From assembly GCF_900112155.1 (NCBI RefSeq), contig NZ_FOKQ01000008.1:1-64000 (forward strand): a stretch of DNA of 64,000 nucleotides, written 5' to 3'. The notes beneath the pieces are model-generated. The model ran no database searches, was not told the origin of the DNA, and worked only from the letters and a program-made list of their open reading frames with translations. Positions 1 through 7,546 of this stretch are shown one piece after another. The position numbers and the translations under genes were made by a program. Position 1 is the stretch's first letter, and every line of letters begins with the position of its first letter. Source of the DNA: Hominimerdicola alba (GTDB lineage Bacteria > Bacillota > Clostridia > Oscillospirales > Ruminococcaceae).

Positions 1-68
1 GTGCGCTCTGAAACAGCTTATTTCACCAGTTAATATGTTTTTTTACTCTGATGTTCGGATATGGTTAG

Positions 69-93
69 AGGGTGCTGCGATTGCAACACCCCC
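69..93 (-). other. stable hairpin downstream of the c-di-GMP aptamer
   Basis: On the minus strand a stem GGGTG-TTGC / GCAG-CACCC closes over a four-base loop, about a dozen bases beyond the aptamer. It lies where an expression platform would be, but no U-tract follows, so a simple intrinsic terminator is not shown. The gene it would control lies left of the window. Confidence 0.4.
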
Positions 94-104
94 TTAAATA
101 CCGA

Positions 105-204
105 AATAATATCGAGGATAACCTCGGCAACCGGCTGTCATACCATTCGGCTTAGACCCTTTGGCTTTGCGTCGCTGTCTTTCGACAGGTTTGCTTATAT
201 TATT
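105..204 (-). promoter_or_regulatory. cyclic-di-GMP-I (GEMM) riboswitch aptamer
   Basis: Read on the minus strand, the order of elements matches the GEMM-I consensus: GCAAACC, a stem capped by the GNRA loop CGAAAG, GACGCAAAGCC, a GGTCTAAGCC receptor strand, and ATGACAGCCGGTTGCC. The outer P1 helix is AATAATAT (204-197) with ATATTATT (112-105). The RNA reads leftwards, so the regulated gene is beyond base 1. Such aptamers bind c-di-GMP and often control surface, adhesion or mobile-element genes. The class is recognised by motif order, not by a covariance search. Confidence 0.85.
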
Positions 205-233
205 AATATACCTTTTTGTTGTTGAATTGTCAA
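205..233 (-). promoter_or_regulatory. promoter of the c-di-GMP riboswitch transcript
   Basis: Minus-strand TTGACA (233-228), a 17-base spacer and TATATT (210-205). Transcription would start at about 198, at the 5' edge of the aptamer. The remaining bases 234-442, between this promoter and the next gene, show no gene. Confidence 0.6.
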
Positions 234-442
234 TAATATAGCGAATAACTAGAAAAAAAGATAATGATTTCTACTTTATGCACAATAGACCATGTAGTGG
301 ATTAAACAAATTGACGTATGAAGAATGGTATAGTAAGTACTTTTTCGGTAATCATTTAGACTGCTGTACCTGTCTTACAATGTTTTCTTGAAAACTTCTT
401 TACGCCTACCACCTTTTGCATCTATATTTTGTTTGTAGCAAT

Positions 443-3178
443 TTATATATCTATATAATCCAAACTATCAGAGGTTAATGCTTCACTATTAATGAGATCA
501 TCATACCAAGTACGAATCACATTATTGTCAAACATATACTGGATGGCTCTTAACTTGTTTGAAGGATTATATACACTGGTATCCGGAAAATATTGAAAAT
601 TACAATTTACTTTATTTAGTATTTGAAGTTTTCCAGATTTTTGAAGCTCATTGTAATCTGGTAAGAGTGTAGGAGCTTTATCGTAAAGAAGAGTTGAAAC
701 ATTTGAATAAGGAAACTTGTCGACTATATTAATAGCAAAATAAGGAATAATCGAACTATCTTCAATATTCAGGTATAAATGTGTAAAAGGAGTAATATCT
801 ACTATGCTCCCGTGAATAAAGCCACTGCCGCCGAACCTCTTGACTTCTTCCGATATAGCCCTTAATTTCTCATGTACAGGTTTAAGAAATAGCTTCATTT
901 TTTGATAGTATTCATCCATGTGAATATAATAATACTGTGGATCACGATGCGACAATGGATGAATTTTACCTCCTTCCAAGAGGGATATTCTATTATATTC
1001 ATCTCTGAGTAGGAACATATACAATTCATTCTTTTTTAACATTAGGATATCGTCTCTTGACTTAAAACTGGTAATATTTATTCCTTTTATTCGGCGGTTA
1101 AAATACAGATAACTATCCTTTGATATCTTATATATACCGTCCGGATAAGGCAAGAATGGTTCATCCCATTCAGCAGTAGTAAATGCTTTTAACTTGAATT
1201 CTTTTGGAGAATAACCAATCTGATTATCATGAAGAACAAAAGCACCATTCGATTGTTTGATTATACCGTTTCTATGAGTATGACCACTAACGTAAATCCA
1301 GTTTTCATTTAGTGGTTTATCAGTCCAATTATCATAGGGACAGTGAGTCAATACTATGACACGCCTGTCACCTACACATCTGCTTAGTTTATTGTAGACA
1401 GCGGCAAACCTTTCGGTTTGAGTTATGTCATCTTCAACAGTTTGCAGAGTATGTCTGTACAGCCCTCTTTTAGCATTGTAAAACGGGTTTAATCCTGAAA
1501 AGCCAGTCCCTCCAAGGATTATCAACCCAGTTCCTAATTTATACCTGAGTTCTTCTTCAGATATTTTCAATATTGTATTTTCGTCTATTAATCCTCCCGG
1601 TAAAAGGAAAATTGTATTTTGGAGCATTTTTATTCCAAATTTATCAAATACAGTTCTATTGTATTTGTCTGAGATAAAGTCAACAGAGGGAGGTACAATA
1701 ACTTCTTCAGGATCATAATGACCATTCCAAAGCTCGTGATTCCCTAAAACAGATACTATTTTGCCTTCCCATTTTTCCGAAAGATACTCATAGAAATGAT
1801 ACATAATAGGGAATGAATGGGCAACATCACCGCCGATAAGAAGAACACTATCACACGTATCTGTGATTCCATCAATCATCTCGTCAACTTTTTGCTCAAC
1901 ATATTCATATAGCTTTGATAGTTTTACGTCTTTTTCATCTGGAAATGTATTATGAAATTGATGTTCAAGATGGAGATCTGATATATAGTATATTGTTCTT
2001 TGATTATTTCTATCATCTGAAAAATCATATATTTGAGGAATTGATGAGACAGGCTCTACTTCATAAATTGAATCAGGTAGATCACATTCTGAAGCATCAA
2101 GTTTTATAATTGTATTGTATACAACTTTTTGCTTTTTTTGAATATAATCAACTGTTGCACTGGGTAGAAATTGTTCCAAGATATTTTTCTGCTCATTTAC
2201 TTCGATAATTTGTTTAAGAACATCCTCATTTATTACGGCTATCATATAATTAATAAATTCTTTATCCGATATGATTTTCCGAGGAATGTTTTTTAACAGT
2301 TTTGTTATCAGCGACTTCTCATCTAAGTAACCGTTTTTAATCCTAAAATTTGCTATATAGTCTATTACCTCTTTGCACATATCTATATTCAAATATTTAT
2401 GAGGAATATCCTTAAAATTTTTGATATCAGTGTTGAATGCATTAATGCATCTTTGTTTATTTTTATATTTCTCTGGTATATATTCAAGAGCCATGACTGT
2501 ATTATCAAGTGCTTTGTCCACAATAACTGTATCAATATAGCTTTCAGGCACATATTTTATAGCGATACCGTTCCTTGATATTGCAACTTCACAGATATCC
2601 TTTGTTCGATACTCTTCAGGAATATTTTTTAAGCTAAGTGGTTGAGCTTTTACTGATGCATATACAATATCTTTATCTATAATTTTGTCTGGAATATACT
2701 TTATTGGATAGACTCGTCTTTCGTTTTTTCTTATATTTCTTTTCATTTCAAGAGGAACTGAGGTAAAGAAAAAATAAGCAGCCGAGCCTATTGGTTCAGA
2801 ACTAACCGCCTCCATAGCTACTTCTTTGTCTATATAATCGACGGGAACAAATTCAATTGCCATTCCATCACTTACAACTGCAGCAAGACAAAGGTTTCGG
2901 TCTATAAGATCTTTAGGAACAAACTTCAAAGTCATTCCTTCTGATTTTACAGCTTTAAAACAGATTTCGTATGTTTTAAGTCTTTTAGAAGCATATTGCA
3001 ACGAAAATGGATTTTCACTAATTGCCGCTTCGACCATCTGAGAAGATTGCTTTCTTTTATTTGTAGCTTTAAGCAGATGGATTGCACCGGTTAATTTGAA
3101 TTGGACCGGAACATCAATACTTTTGCTAATATCTGTTATGATCAAGTTATTTGTTATATCCAGTTTATTATTGTTCAA
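443..3178 (-). CDS. DUF4116-like repeat / calcineurin-type metallophosphoesterase protein
   Basis: Large two-part protein (about 911 aa). The N-terminal 280 residues are six or seven degenerate units of the form C..AV...G..L.(Y/F)VP..Y, like DUF4116 repeats. Near residue 405 a metallophosphoesterase domain begins, with all metal-binding blocks visible: SDLHLEH, LIGGDVAH, LGNHELW, VLTHCP and SGHTHRNG. No signal peptide or membrane helix is seen, so it is probably cytosolic; the substrate is unknown. An ATG ten codons upstream (3208) has no ribosome site, whereas TTG at 3178 follows AAAGGTGG by eight bases, so TTG is preferred. It stands alone among minus-strand accessory genes. The domain call is firm, the role is not. 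Confidence 0.8.
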   Translation of the reverse strand: MNNNKLDITNNLIITDISKSIDVPVQFKLTGAIHLLKATNKRKQSSQMVEAAISENPFSLQYASKRLKTYEICFKAVKSEGMTLKFVPKDLIDRNLCLAAVVSDGMAIEFVPVDYIDKEVAMEAVSSEPIGSAAYFFFTSVPLEMKRNIRKNERRVYPIKYIPDKIIDKDIVYASVKAQPLSLKNIPEEYRTKDICEVAISRNGIAIKYVPESYIDTVIVDKALDNTVMALEYIPEKYKNKQRCINAFNTDIKNFKDIPHKYLNIDMCKEVIDYIANFRIKNGYLDEKSLITKLLKNIPRKIISDKEFINYMIAVINEDVLKQIIEVNEQKNILEQFLPSATVDYIQKKQKVVYNTIIKLDASECDLPDSIYEVEPVSSIPQIYDFSDDRNNQRTIYYISDLHLEHQFHNTFPDEKDVKLSKLYEYVEQKVDEMIDGITDTCDSVLLIGGDVAHSFPIMYHFYEYLSEKWEGKIVSVLGNHELWNGHYDPEEVIVPPSVDFISDKYNRTVFDKFGIKMLQNTIFLLPGGLIDENTILKISEEELRYKLGTGLIILGGTGFSGLNPFYNAKRGLYRHTLQTVEDDITQTERFAAVYNKLSRCVGDRRVIVLTHCPYDNWTDKPLNENWIYVSGHTHRNGIIKQSNGAFVLHDNQIGYSPKEFKLKAFTTAEWDEPFLPYPDGIYKISKDSYLYFNRRIKGINITSFKSRDDILMLKKNELYMFLLRDEYNRISLLEGGKIHPLSHRDPQYYYIHMDEYYQKMKLFLKPVHEKLRAISEEVKRFGGSGFIHGSIVDITPFTHLYLNIEDSSIIPYFAINIVDKFPYSNVSTLLYDKAPTLLPDYNELQKSGKLQILNKVNCNFQYFPDTSVYNPSNKLRAIQYMFDNNVIRTWYDDLINSEALTSDSLDYIDI

Positions 3179-3258
3179 TATTATTACCACCTTTATTTCA
3201 AATTCCATTTGTTCATAAAACGGAGCAAGACAATATGCAGATGACTTAAATCAAAAAA

Positions 3259-3819
3259 TTATAATCCAGACTCCTTAACGATACGATAAAACCTATTGGG
3301 CTTCATATTCAATTATTGCATAGTAGCACGCGCAGTCTGTTCGCCATTACGCCACTTCTTACACTCCTTTTTGAAAAGAGCCTTATCGTATGGAATAGGC
3401 TGTCTCCCTTTGTAAAGCCCCTGCTGTTTGGCTATTGCAATGCCTTCAAGCTGCCGCTGACGGATCATATCACGTTCAAACTCCGCAAGTCCTGCAAATA
3501 TAGTCAGCATCAGCTTTCCCTGTGGAGTTGTGGTATCCAGTGATTCCTTGAGACTACGAAGTTCAACATTTTTCTTTTTCAGTTCGTTGATGATGTTAAG
3601 AAGATCCTGCACGTTACGGGCAAGCCGTGAATACTCACTGACAATAATAATGTCACCCTACCTGACATACTGGAGCATTTCTTTCAGCTGAGGACGGTCA
3701 CAGTTTTTTCCAGACTGCTTATCTATAAAGTTTTTCTCCGTTCCGAGCTTTTTAAATTCTTCGATTTGTCTCGCTTCATTCTGATCTATGGACGATACCC
3801 TTGCATATCCTATCATCAT
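3259..3819 (-). pseudogene. serine recombinase (resolvase/invertase), killed by two nonsense codons
   Basis: The frame from ATG 3819 (AAGGAG upstream) reads as a full-length small serine recombinase of 187 codons. The N-terminal catalytic region MIGYARVSSIDQN, the IIVSEYSRLARN block, the GLAEFERDMIRQRQ block and a C-terminal helix-turn-helix (FYRIVKESG) are all present. Two in-frame stops interrupt it: TAG at 3660-3658, where the family usually has E before GD, and TAA at 3315-3313, just before LNMKPNRFYRI. No indel is needed to read through. A good promoter and ribosome site survive, so decay looks recent. The internal fragment 3313-3612 alone would lack the catalytic serine. Confidence 0.9.
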
Positions 3820-3853
3820 AATTCGTGATTCTCCTTAAATAGTATTTGATATA

Positions 3854-3882
3854 AGTATAAACCGTATTATGAAATATGTCAA
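3854..3882 (-). promoter_or_regulatory. promoter of the decayed recombinase
   Basis: Minus strand TTGACA (3882-3877), 17 bases, TATACT (3859-3854), about 35 bases before the recombinase start. Confidence 0.6.
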
Positions 3883-3939
3883 TCCACTCGAAGTAATTTA
3901 AATGACATATATTTCTTATGTTTCATTAGGGTATACATA

Positions 3940-3979
3940 AAAGACAGATACCTCAAAGTCAAATGAAGTATCTGTCTTT
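3940..3979 (-). terminator. intrinsic terminator
   Basis: Perfect 12-bp stem AAAGACAGATAC / GTATCTGTCTTT with a 16-base loop, followed on the minus strand by TTTT. It lies 70 bases after the stop of the small gene at 4049-4480. Confidence 0.7.
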
Positions 3980-4048
3980 AACTATTTTGGATTCAAATAT
4001 GTATTCAACAATATCTTTATATAATATCGGTTCTCATTTTTCTTATTG

Positions 4049-4480
4049 TCAGTCAAGCTTATCTACAAATATCTTATTTGTTTTTAACGTATCTGGATAA
4101 ATAATAGCGTCATCTGTTTCTCTTCGGATTCTCAGTTTTGATATTTGTTCATCGTTAAGATTTTTGATGATAGCAAAAGCATCATATTCCTTTCTTTTCC
4201 CTTTGCTATGGACTAAATCAAGCTTATCATGAAATGTTTCTTTATTCATGATGTAATACCACGAAAATCCTCGTTCAGATTTGAATATATATTTTTCCCA
4301 GTTTCCTAGGATCCCGTTTTTTTCTATACTATCTTTATTAATGTACCTTGTAAAATGAACTAAACCATTCTGCTTGATCATTTCAATTTCTTGTTCATTA
4401 AGTTTTGCTTTAGGAGTATGATATTTTATATTATTATAATGTCCTTTCAGATTTGTCCCGATTTGATTAATGAGATTCAA
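4049..4480 (-). CDS. small protein with an ADP-ribosyltransferase-like N-terminal motif
   Basis: Unrecognised protein of 143 aa. Near residue 40 it has GLVHFTRY.N..SI.KNGIL, which resembles the opening strand and helix (L.H.T...L..I...GI) of small ADP-ribosyltransferase-like folds such as the DarT and HYD1 types. I cannot see a convincing catalytic glutamate, so activity is uncertain. The start is TTG, with AAGG eight bases upstream. It follows the nuclease gene by 49 bases on the same strand and ends at a good terminator, so the two are probably one operon. A toxin, phage-defence or unrelated role are all possible; this is inference from one motif. Confidence 0.55.
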   Translation of the reverse strand: MNLINQIGTNLKGHYNNIKYHTPKAKLNEQEIEMIKQNGLVHFTRYINKDSIEKNGILGNWEKYIFKSERGFSWYYIMNKETFHDKLDLVHSKGKRKEYDAFAIIKNLNDEQISKLRIRRETDDAIIYPDTLKTNKIFVDKLD

Positions 4481-4529
4481 AGTACTAACCTTCTTTCTGT
4501 TTTCTCAGATGGGTTTAATATTATCTTTA

Positions 4530-5516
4530 TTATTTTGCGAGTAAATCGTATTTAATATCGTCATATTCTTCGCCTTTAATGGCAGCTTTTTTCATTCGTA
4601 TCAGTTTTTTTCTGTTTATTACTTTTTGATCAGTATTCAACTGAAGGAAAGATGCCATATACCCAAATACTCTTTTTTGCTGTTGTTTGTCTAAACCTGA
4701 TAAAATCCCACTTGCAAGAGAAACGGCTACTGCATCTTTTTTTATCAGAGTCTGGATTTCATCGATTAATAATTTCGTGCGTCTATAGAACGAAATGCAC
4801 TGGAATGATAAACCGAAATCAGCTGCGACTTGATCTCCGTTTTTTTGGGTGATATCTATATAGCAATTGAGTTTATCACCTATAATAAGTCCTAGTTCAC
4901 CTCTTCCCGATGTTCGGGTTGTCATTTGTTTCATTTTTGTAAATAAATCGCTTAATTCCTCGTATAGTTTTTTAGCTTCTTCACTTTTGTGTATTATTCT
5001 TTTGTCAACACTTAAATTTTTCGGGCTTTCGAGGTTTATATCTTCGAGGGATGTTTTATCAGTCGATAACCTATAAGAATATAGACGGATATCTACACTA
5101 TCAGTAAATACTTCAATGGCGTTTTTTAGTCTATTTATTGGTTCGTTTTCTCTTTTTTCAACGAGGATAATTATTCGCGAATTCTTTTTATTTGCTTTTA
5201 GTTTATTTTCGTCAACGGGTATGCCTTGACGTTTGGCAAGCGCAGCCATACTCTGAGACTCTTTTGTGCGAAGTAAATATAAATATTCACCGACTTGTTC
5301 TAGGACATAAGTTAACGAACCATCCGTGATTGATTTTGCTTCAATAATAACCGGCGTATGATTTTTGTCTAGTGCTAAGATATCAAATTTAACATTGCTT
5401 CTATTATCCTCTTTTTCATTAATACATATTGTGTGGCTACTTTCAAGAAAGATTAAATCTGCTTCTATTTTTTTTATGTTTTTTTCTATTAGTTCCTTAA
5501 GTATAGTGTCTGACAT
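4530..5516 (-). CDS. PD-(D/E)XK nuclease-like protein (DUF91/NucS-like)
   Basis: Protein of 328 aa. The N-terminal third carries the restriction-endonuclease-like core: VKFDILALD, then PVIIEAKS, giving the D...E-X-K triad (D45, E59, K61 from the chosen start), in the style of DUF91/NucS-type endonucleases. The C-terminal half is helical and not recognised. The longer frame opens with seven extra codons, but ATG 5516 has GGAGG six bases upstream and is the likely start. A 13-bp inverted repeat lies just upstream. It is followed by the small gene at 4049-4480. Likely a DNA-acting accessory or defence nuclease; the target is unknown. Confidence 0.7.
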   Translation of the reverse strand: MSDTILKELIEKNIKKIEADLIFLESSHTICINEKEDNRSNVKFDILALDKNHTPVIIEAKSITDGSLTYVLEQVGEYLYLLRTKESQSMAALAKRQGIPVDENKLKANKKNSRIIILVEKRENEPINRLKNAIEVFTDSVDIRLYSYRLSTDKTSLEDINLESPKNLSVDKRIIHKSEEAKKLYEELSDLFTKMKQMTTRTSGRGELGLIIGDKLNCYIDITQKNGDQVAADFGLSFQCISFYRRTKLLIDEIQTLIKKDAVAVSLASGILSGLDKQQQKRVFGYMASFLQLNTDQKVINRKKLIRMKKAAIKGEEYDDIKYDLLAK

Positions 5517-5535
5517 AAAAAACCTCCAAAAATTC

Positions 5536-5569
5536 AAAGTCCGTTAGAATTTTCGCTCTAATGGACTTT
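5536..5569. repeat. 13-bp inverted repeat in the nuclease leader
   Basis: AAAGTCCGTTAGA and TCTAATGGACTTT are complementary with one G-T pair, separated by eight bases, starting nine bases upstream of the nuclease ribosome site. It could be an operator, a leader hairpin or part of the resolvable DNA around it. Bases 5570-5680 show no gene. Confidence 0.6.
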
Positions 5570-5680
5570 ATTATATAACAAATATTTCGTTTTGTCAAGG
5601 GGGTTTCAAAAATAATGGATTGATCATTCATAGTTGAAATTTTTACGGAAATATGCTATACTTTCTCAATCATAAATATT

Positions 5681-5713
5681 AACGGCACTGTGCTATAAAG
5701 ACGTAGTGCCGTT
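5681..5713 (-). terminator. intrinsic terminator after the YedK fragment
   Basis: AACGGCACT / AGTGCCGTT, nine-bp stem with a 15-base loop, immediately after the YedK-fragment stop; a TTAATATTT run follows on the minus strand. Confidence 0.55.
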
Positions 5714-5717
5714 AATT

Positions 5718-5990
5718 TTATGTGTACAGTTCAGGATAGTCGATAGCCTTTTCCATAATCATTTTCGTAAGTGCCATTTTAGCTATCTTATATGGATCAC
5801 CATTTGGACGTATCCATTCGTTCAGGTTGTCCTTTCCGAGAATAAGTGGCATTCGATCATGAATGCTACTTACGGGAGCCACAGCTGCTCTTGTAATCAC
5901 GGTGAACATCGGAACTTGAATTCCCCTATGTTCCTCAAAGCGATACAATCCAGCGAGGTATGTGATTTCAGTTCCTTCGGGCTGTATCAC
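5718..5990 (-). pseudogene. C-terminal fragment of a SOS-response-associated peptidase (YedK/HMCES, SRAP) gene
   Basis: The 90 residues match the second half of SRAP proteins: LAGLYRF, the MFTVITRAA strand, and SIHDRMPLIL with the conserved histidine. The intact family is roughly 200-230 aa and begins with the catalytic cysteine at position 2, which forms the thiazolidine link to abasic DNA. That half is missing. The frame stays open upstream to about 6047 (KKEKFVIQPEG still looks SRAP-like) but then meets a stop, and SRAP similarity ends near 6010. The terminator is kept. It is head to head with another gene that also lacks a clear start, which suggests a recombination junction here. Confidence 0.8.
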
Positions 5991-6022
5991 AAACTTTTCT
6001 TTCTTTATGTTACGCTGTTCAT

Positions 6023-6412
6023 TTGCATCTTGACTTAACGGAATACACAGATGATAACCTTAAAAAGTTCTGCGAAGACCAAGTAAATAAATTATCTATT
6101 TTTGGACATATCGATCAAGATCTATTTACATATACTATCCAAAAATCCGGTAACAGAGCAGTTATTATATTAAGAGATAACACTACACATGACAATGAGA
6201 ACGAGAGAGGAAGTTATTCTATAATACACGTTCATTGTTTGGACGAAAACTTTGTGGATACTACGTTCTCATTTGCTGTTGCACCATGTAATGGCAAAGA
6301 AAGTATATCTGATGAAGAACTTGAAAGCGCAGATAGTTGGTTTTTTGAATTTGCACAAAGTGTAAAAACAACGAAGAGCGATAATATACCTCAACCAGAT
6401 ATTATGCCTTAA
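6023..6412 (+). CDS. hypothetical acidic protein, possibly 5'-truncated
   Basis: 129 codons opening at a TTG without any ribosome site in front, next to the YedK truncation point. The product is acidic with strands such as SYSIIHVHCLDEN and FSFAVAPCNG and no recognised motif, signal peptide or membrane helix. It ends 18 bases before a good terminator, which supports a real transcription unit. The start may have been lost in the rearrangement near 6000-6025, making this a remnant, or the true start may be a non-standard one. No function is proposed. Confidence 0.5.
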   Translation: MHLDLTEYTDDNLKKFCEDQVNKLSIFGHIDQDLFTYTIQKSGNRAVIILRDNTTHDNENERGSYSIIHVHCLDENFVDTTFSFAVAPCNGKESISDEELESADSWFFEFAQSVKTTKSDNIPQPDIMP

Positions 6413-6430
6413 CTAATAGATAAAAATACA

Positions 6431-6476
6431 AAGCGTCTGACACTACAACCTTTAGGTGAGTGCCGGACGCTTTTAT
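6431..6476 (+). terminator. intrinsic terminator
   Basis: AAGCGTC / GACGCTT outer stem plus inner ACACT/AGTGC pairing, then TTTTA, just after the 129-codon frame. Confidence 0.7.
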
Positions 6477-6484
6477 GTTTGGCT

Positions 6485-6510
6485 GAACTGTGTCCATAGA
6501 CACCCTTTTG
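6485..6510 (+). repeat. left copy of a palindromic direct repeat
   Basis: GAACTG-TGTCCATAGACAC-CCTTTTGC. The core GTGTCCATAGACAC is a near-perfect dyad. A second copy lies at 7511-7541, and the two bracket the TRAF-like gene with its own promoter and terminator. Confidence 0.55.
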
Positions 6511-6629
6511 CAAGATGAATTAGCTCATATGCTATATTCTGGAAATAATATTCTTAGCTGAATAGGATGTTTTGTTAAAATGGTAAAACTATTTGCTATT
6601 TGAAATAGGTAGTTAGTTAAATTTGTCAA

Positions 6630-6658
6630 TTGATAAATTTTATTAAATATGATAAAAT
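6630..6658 (+). promoter_or_regulatory. promoter of the TRAF-like secreted protein gene
   Basis: TTGATA, 17 bases, TAAAAT, 67 bases before the start codon. Between promoter and gene sits GCAAAA-tgaattgttcg-TTTTGC, an inverted repeat that shares GAATTGT and GCAAAA with the operator-like dyad ahead of the lectin gene at 10128. Confidence 0.6.
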
Positions 6659-6725
6659 TACTAATGCAAAATGAATTGTTCGTTTTGCAAGGAAGGTAAA
6701 ATTTATTTGTAAAGGAGAAGAGGAA

Positions 6726-7427
6726 ATGTTCAAAAGAATATCAAACCTCAAGAAGAAGATCCTTTCGGTAGCAATGGCTGCAGCTATTCTGCTTACCGGA
6801 GAGATTGGTTATGGTGGACTTGCTAATAGCGAGAATGCAGCTGTTTCCACGATTATCACCGCGAGTGCAGCAAAGAAGAAGTATTACTGTAAGTACAAGA
6901 AAAAGGGCTGTACATATTCGAATACTGACCAGAGCAAGGTCAAGAGCCATGAAAAACACTGTCAGTACAGACCCTTTAATTATTGTAAGTACAAGAGCTA
7001 TGGCTGTACATTCAAACATAAGGACAAGAGCATGGTGACTTCTCATGAGAAGACCTGCGACTATAGGACGAGAAAGTGCAAGTATAAATCTCACGGCTGC
7101 ACGAGTACTTTTAATTCACAGAGTGATCTTGAAAAACATGAAAAGGATTGTCCTTACAAGAAATGGTGCCCACACTGCCGTAAAAATCAGTCGACTGTAA
7201 GTAGCTGTGATAAACACATTCCCAAGTGCACTAAAAATCCTAACAGGAAATGCTCTGATGCTGCTTTAGCGCTGCTCGACCCAGGACTTGATCCGCCCAA
7301 GTGGGATGTAACGAATCAGAAATGGTATTGTCCTTACTGTTATCAGGAGCAGAATTCCAATAAATCTGATGTTATTGTTGCAGGGCACATTGATGTGTGT
7401 AACGTTAGAAGATATCACGATTATTGA
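6726..7427 (+). CDS. secreted protein with tandem TRAF-type zinc-finger-like repeats
   Basis: 233 aa. A basic start and hydrophobic run (ILSVAMAAAILLTG) then TASA form an export signal. The mature part is lysine- and cysteine-rich. Three units have the spacing C-x6-C-x12-H-x3-C (CKYKKKGC...HEKHC; CKYKSYGC...HEKTC; CKYKSHGC...HEKDC, the last slightly longer), the spacing of TRAF-type zinc fingers. Two C-x2-C...H-x3-C fingers follow (CPHC...HIPKC and CPYC...HIDVC). Metal binding is inferred from spacing. TRAF-type fingers are known mostly from eukaryotes, so a secreted bacterial array is unusual. Ribosome site AAAGGAG precedes ATG; it has its own promoter and terminator. Role unknown: adhesion, metal binding or a bacteriocin-like cargo are all open. 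Confidence 0.75.
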   Translation: MFKRISNLKKKILSVAMAAAILLTGEIGYGGLANSENAAVSTIITASAAKKKYYCKYKKKGCTYSNTDQSKVKSHEKHCQYRPFNYCKYKSYGCTFKHKDKSMVTSHEKTCDYRTRKCKYKSHGCTSTFNSQSDLEKHEKDCPYKKWCPHCRKNQSTVSSCDKHIPKCTKNPNRKCSDAALALLDPGLDPPKWDVTNQKWYCPYCYQEQNSNKSDVIVAGHIDVCNVRRYHDY

Positions 7428-7442
7428 TTTATATGATAATTC

Positions 7443-7475
7443 GGACACAGCCTGCGCTGTGTCCGTTTGTTTTTC
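7443..7475 (+). terminator. intrinsic terminator of the TRAF-like gene
   Basis: GGACACAGC / GCTGTGTCC stem with a four-base loop and a T-rich tail, 16 bases after the stop codon. Confidence 0.85.
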
Positions 7476-7510
7476 TAACCATATATAATCTAGAATATGG
7501 ATTTTGAAGC

Positions 7511-7541
7511 GAACTTAGGTGTGTCTATAGACACACTTTGC
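7511..7541 (+). repeat. right copy of the palindromic direct repeat
   Basis: GAACTTAGG then TGTGTCTATAGACACA (7520-7535, a perfect 16-bp palindrome) then CTTTGC. Same order of blocks as the copy at 6485-6510. Confidence 0.6.
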
Positions 7542-7546
7542 TGTAT

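Noticed and set aside
69-93. Intrinsic terminator of the c-di-GMP riboswitch
   Set aside because: The stem is good but no U-tract follows, so it is listed only as a hairpin.
3259-3819. Stop-codon reassignment to explain the recombinase stops
   Set aside because: Both TAG and TAA occur as normal gene ends throughout the window, so recoding is not plausible.
5706-6038. 110-codon plus-strand frame across the YedK fragment
   Set aside because: It is the complement of a recognisable SRAP protein fragment and has no motif.
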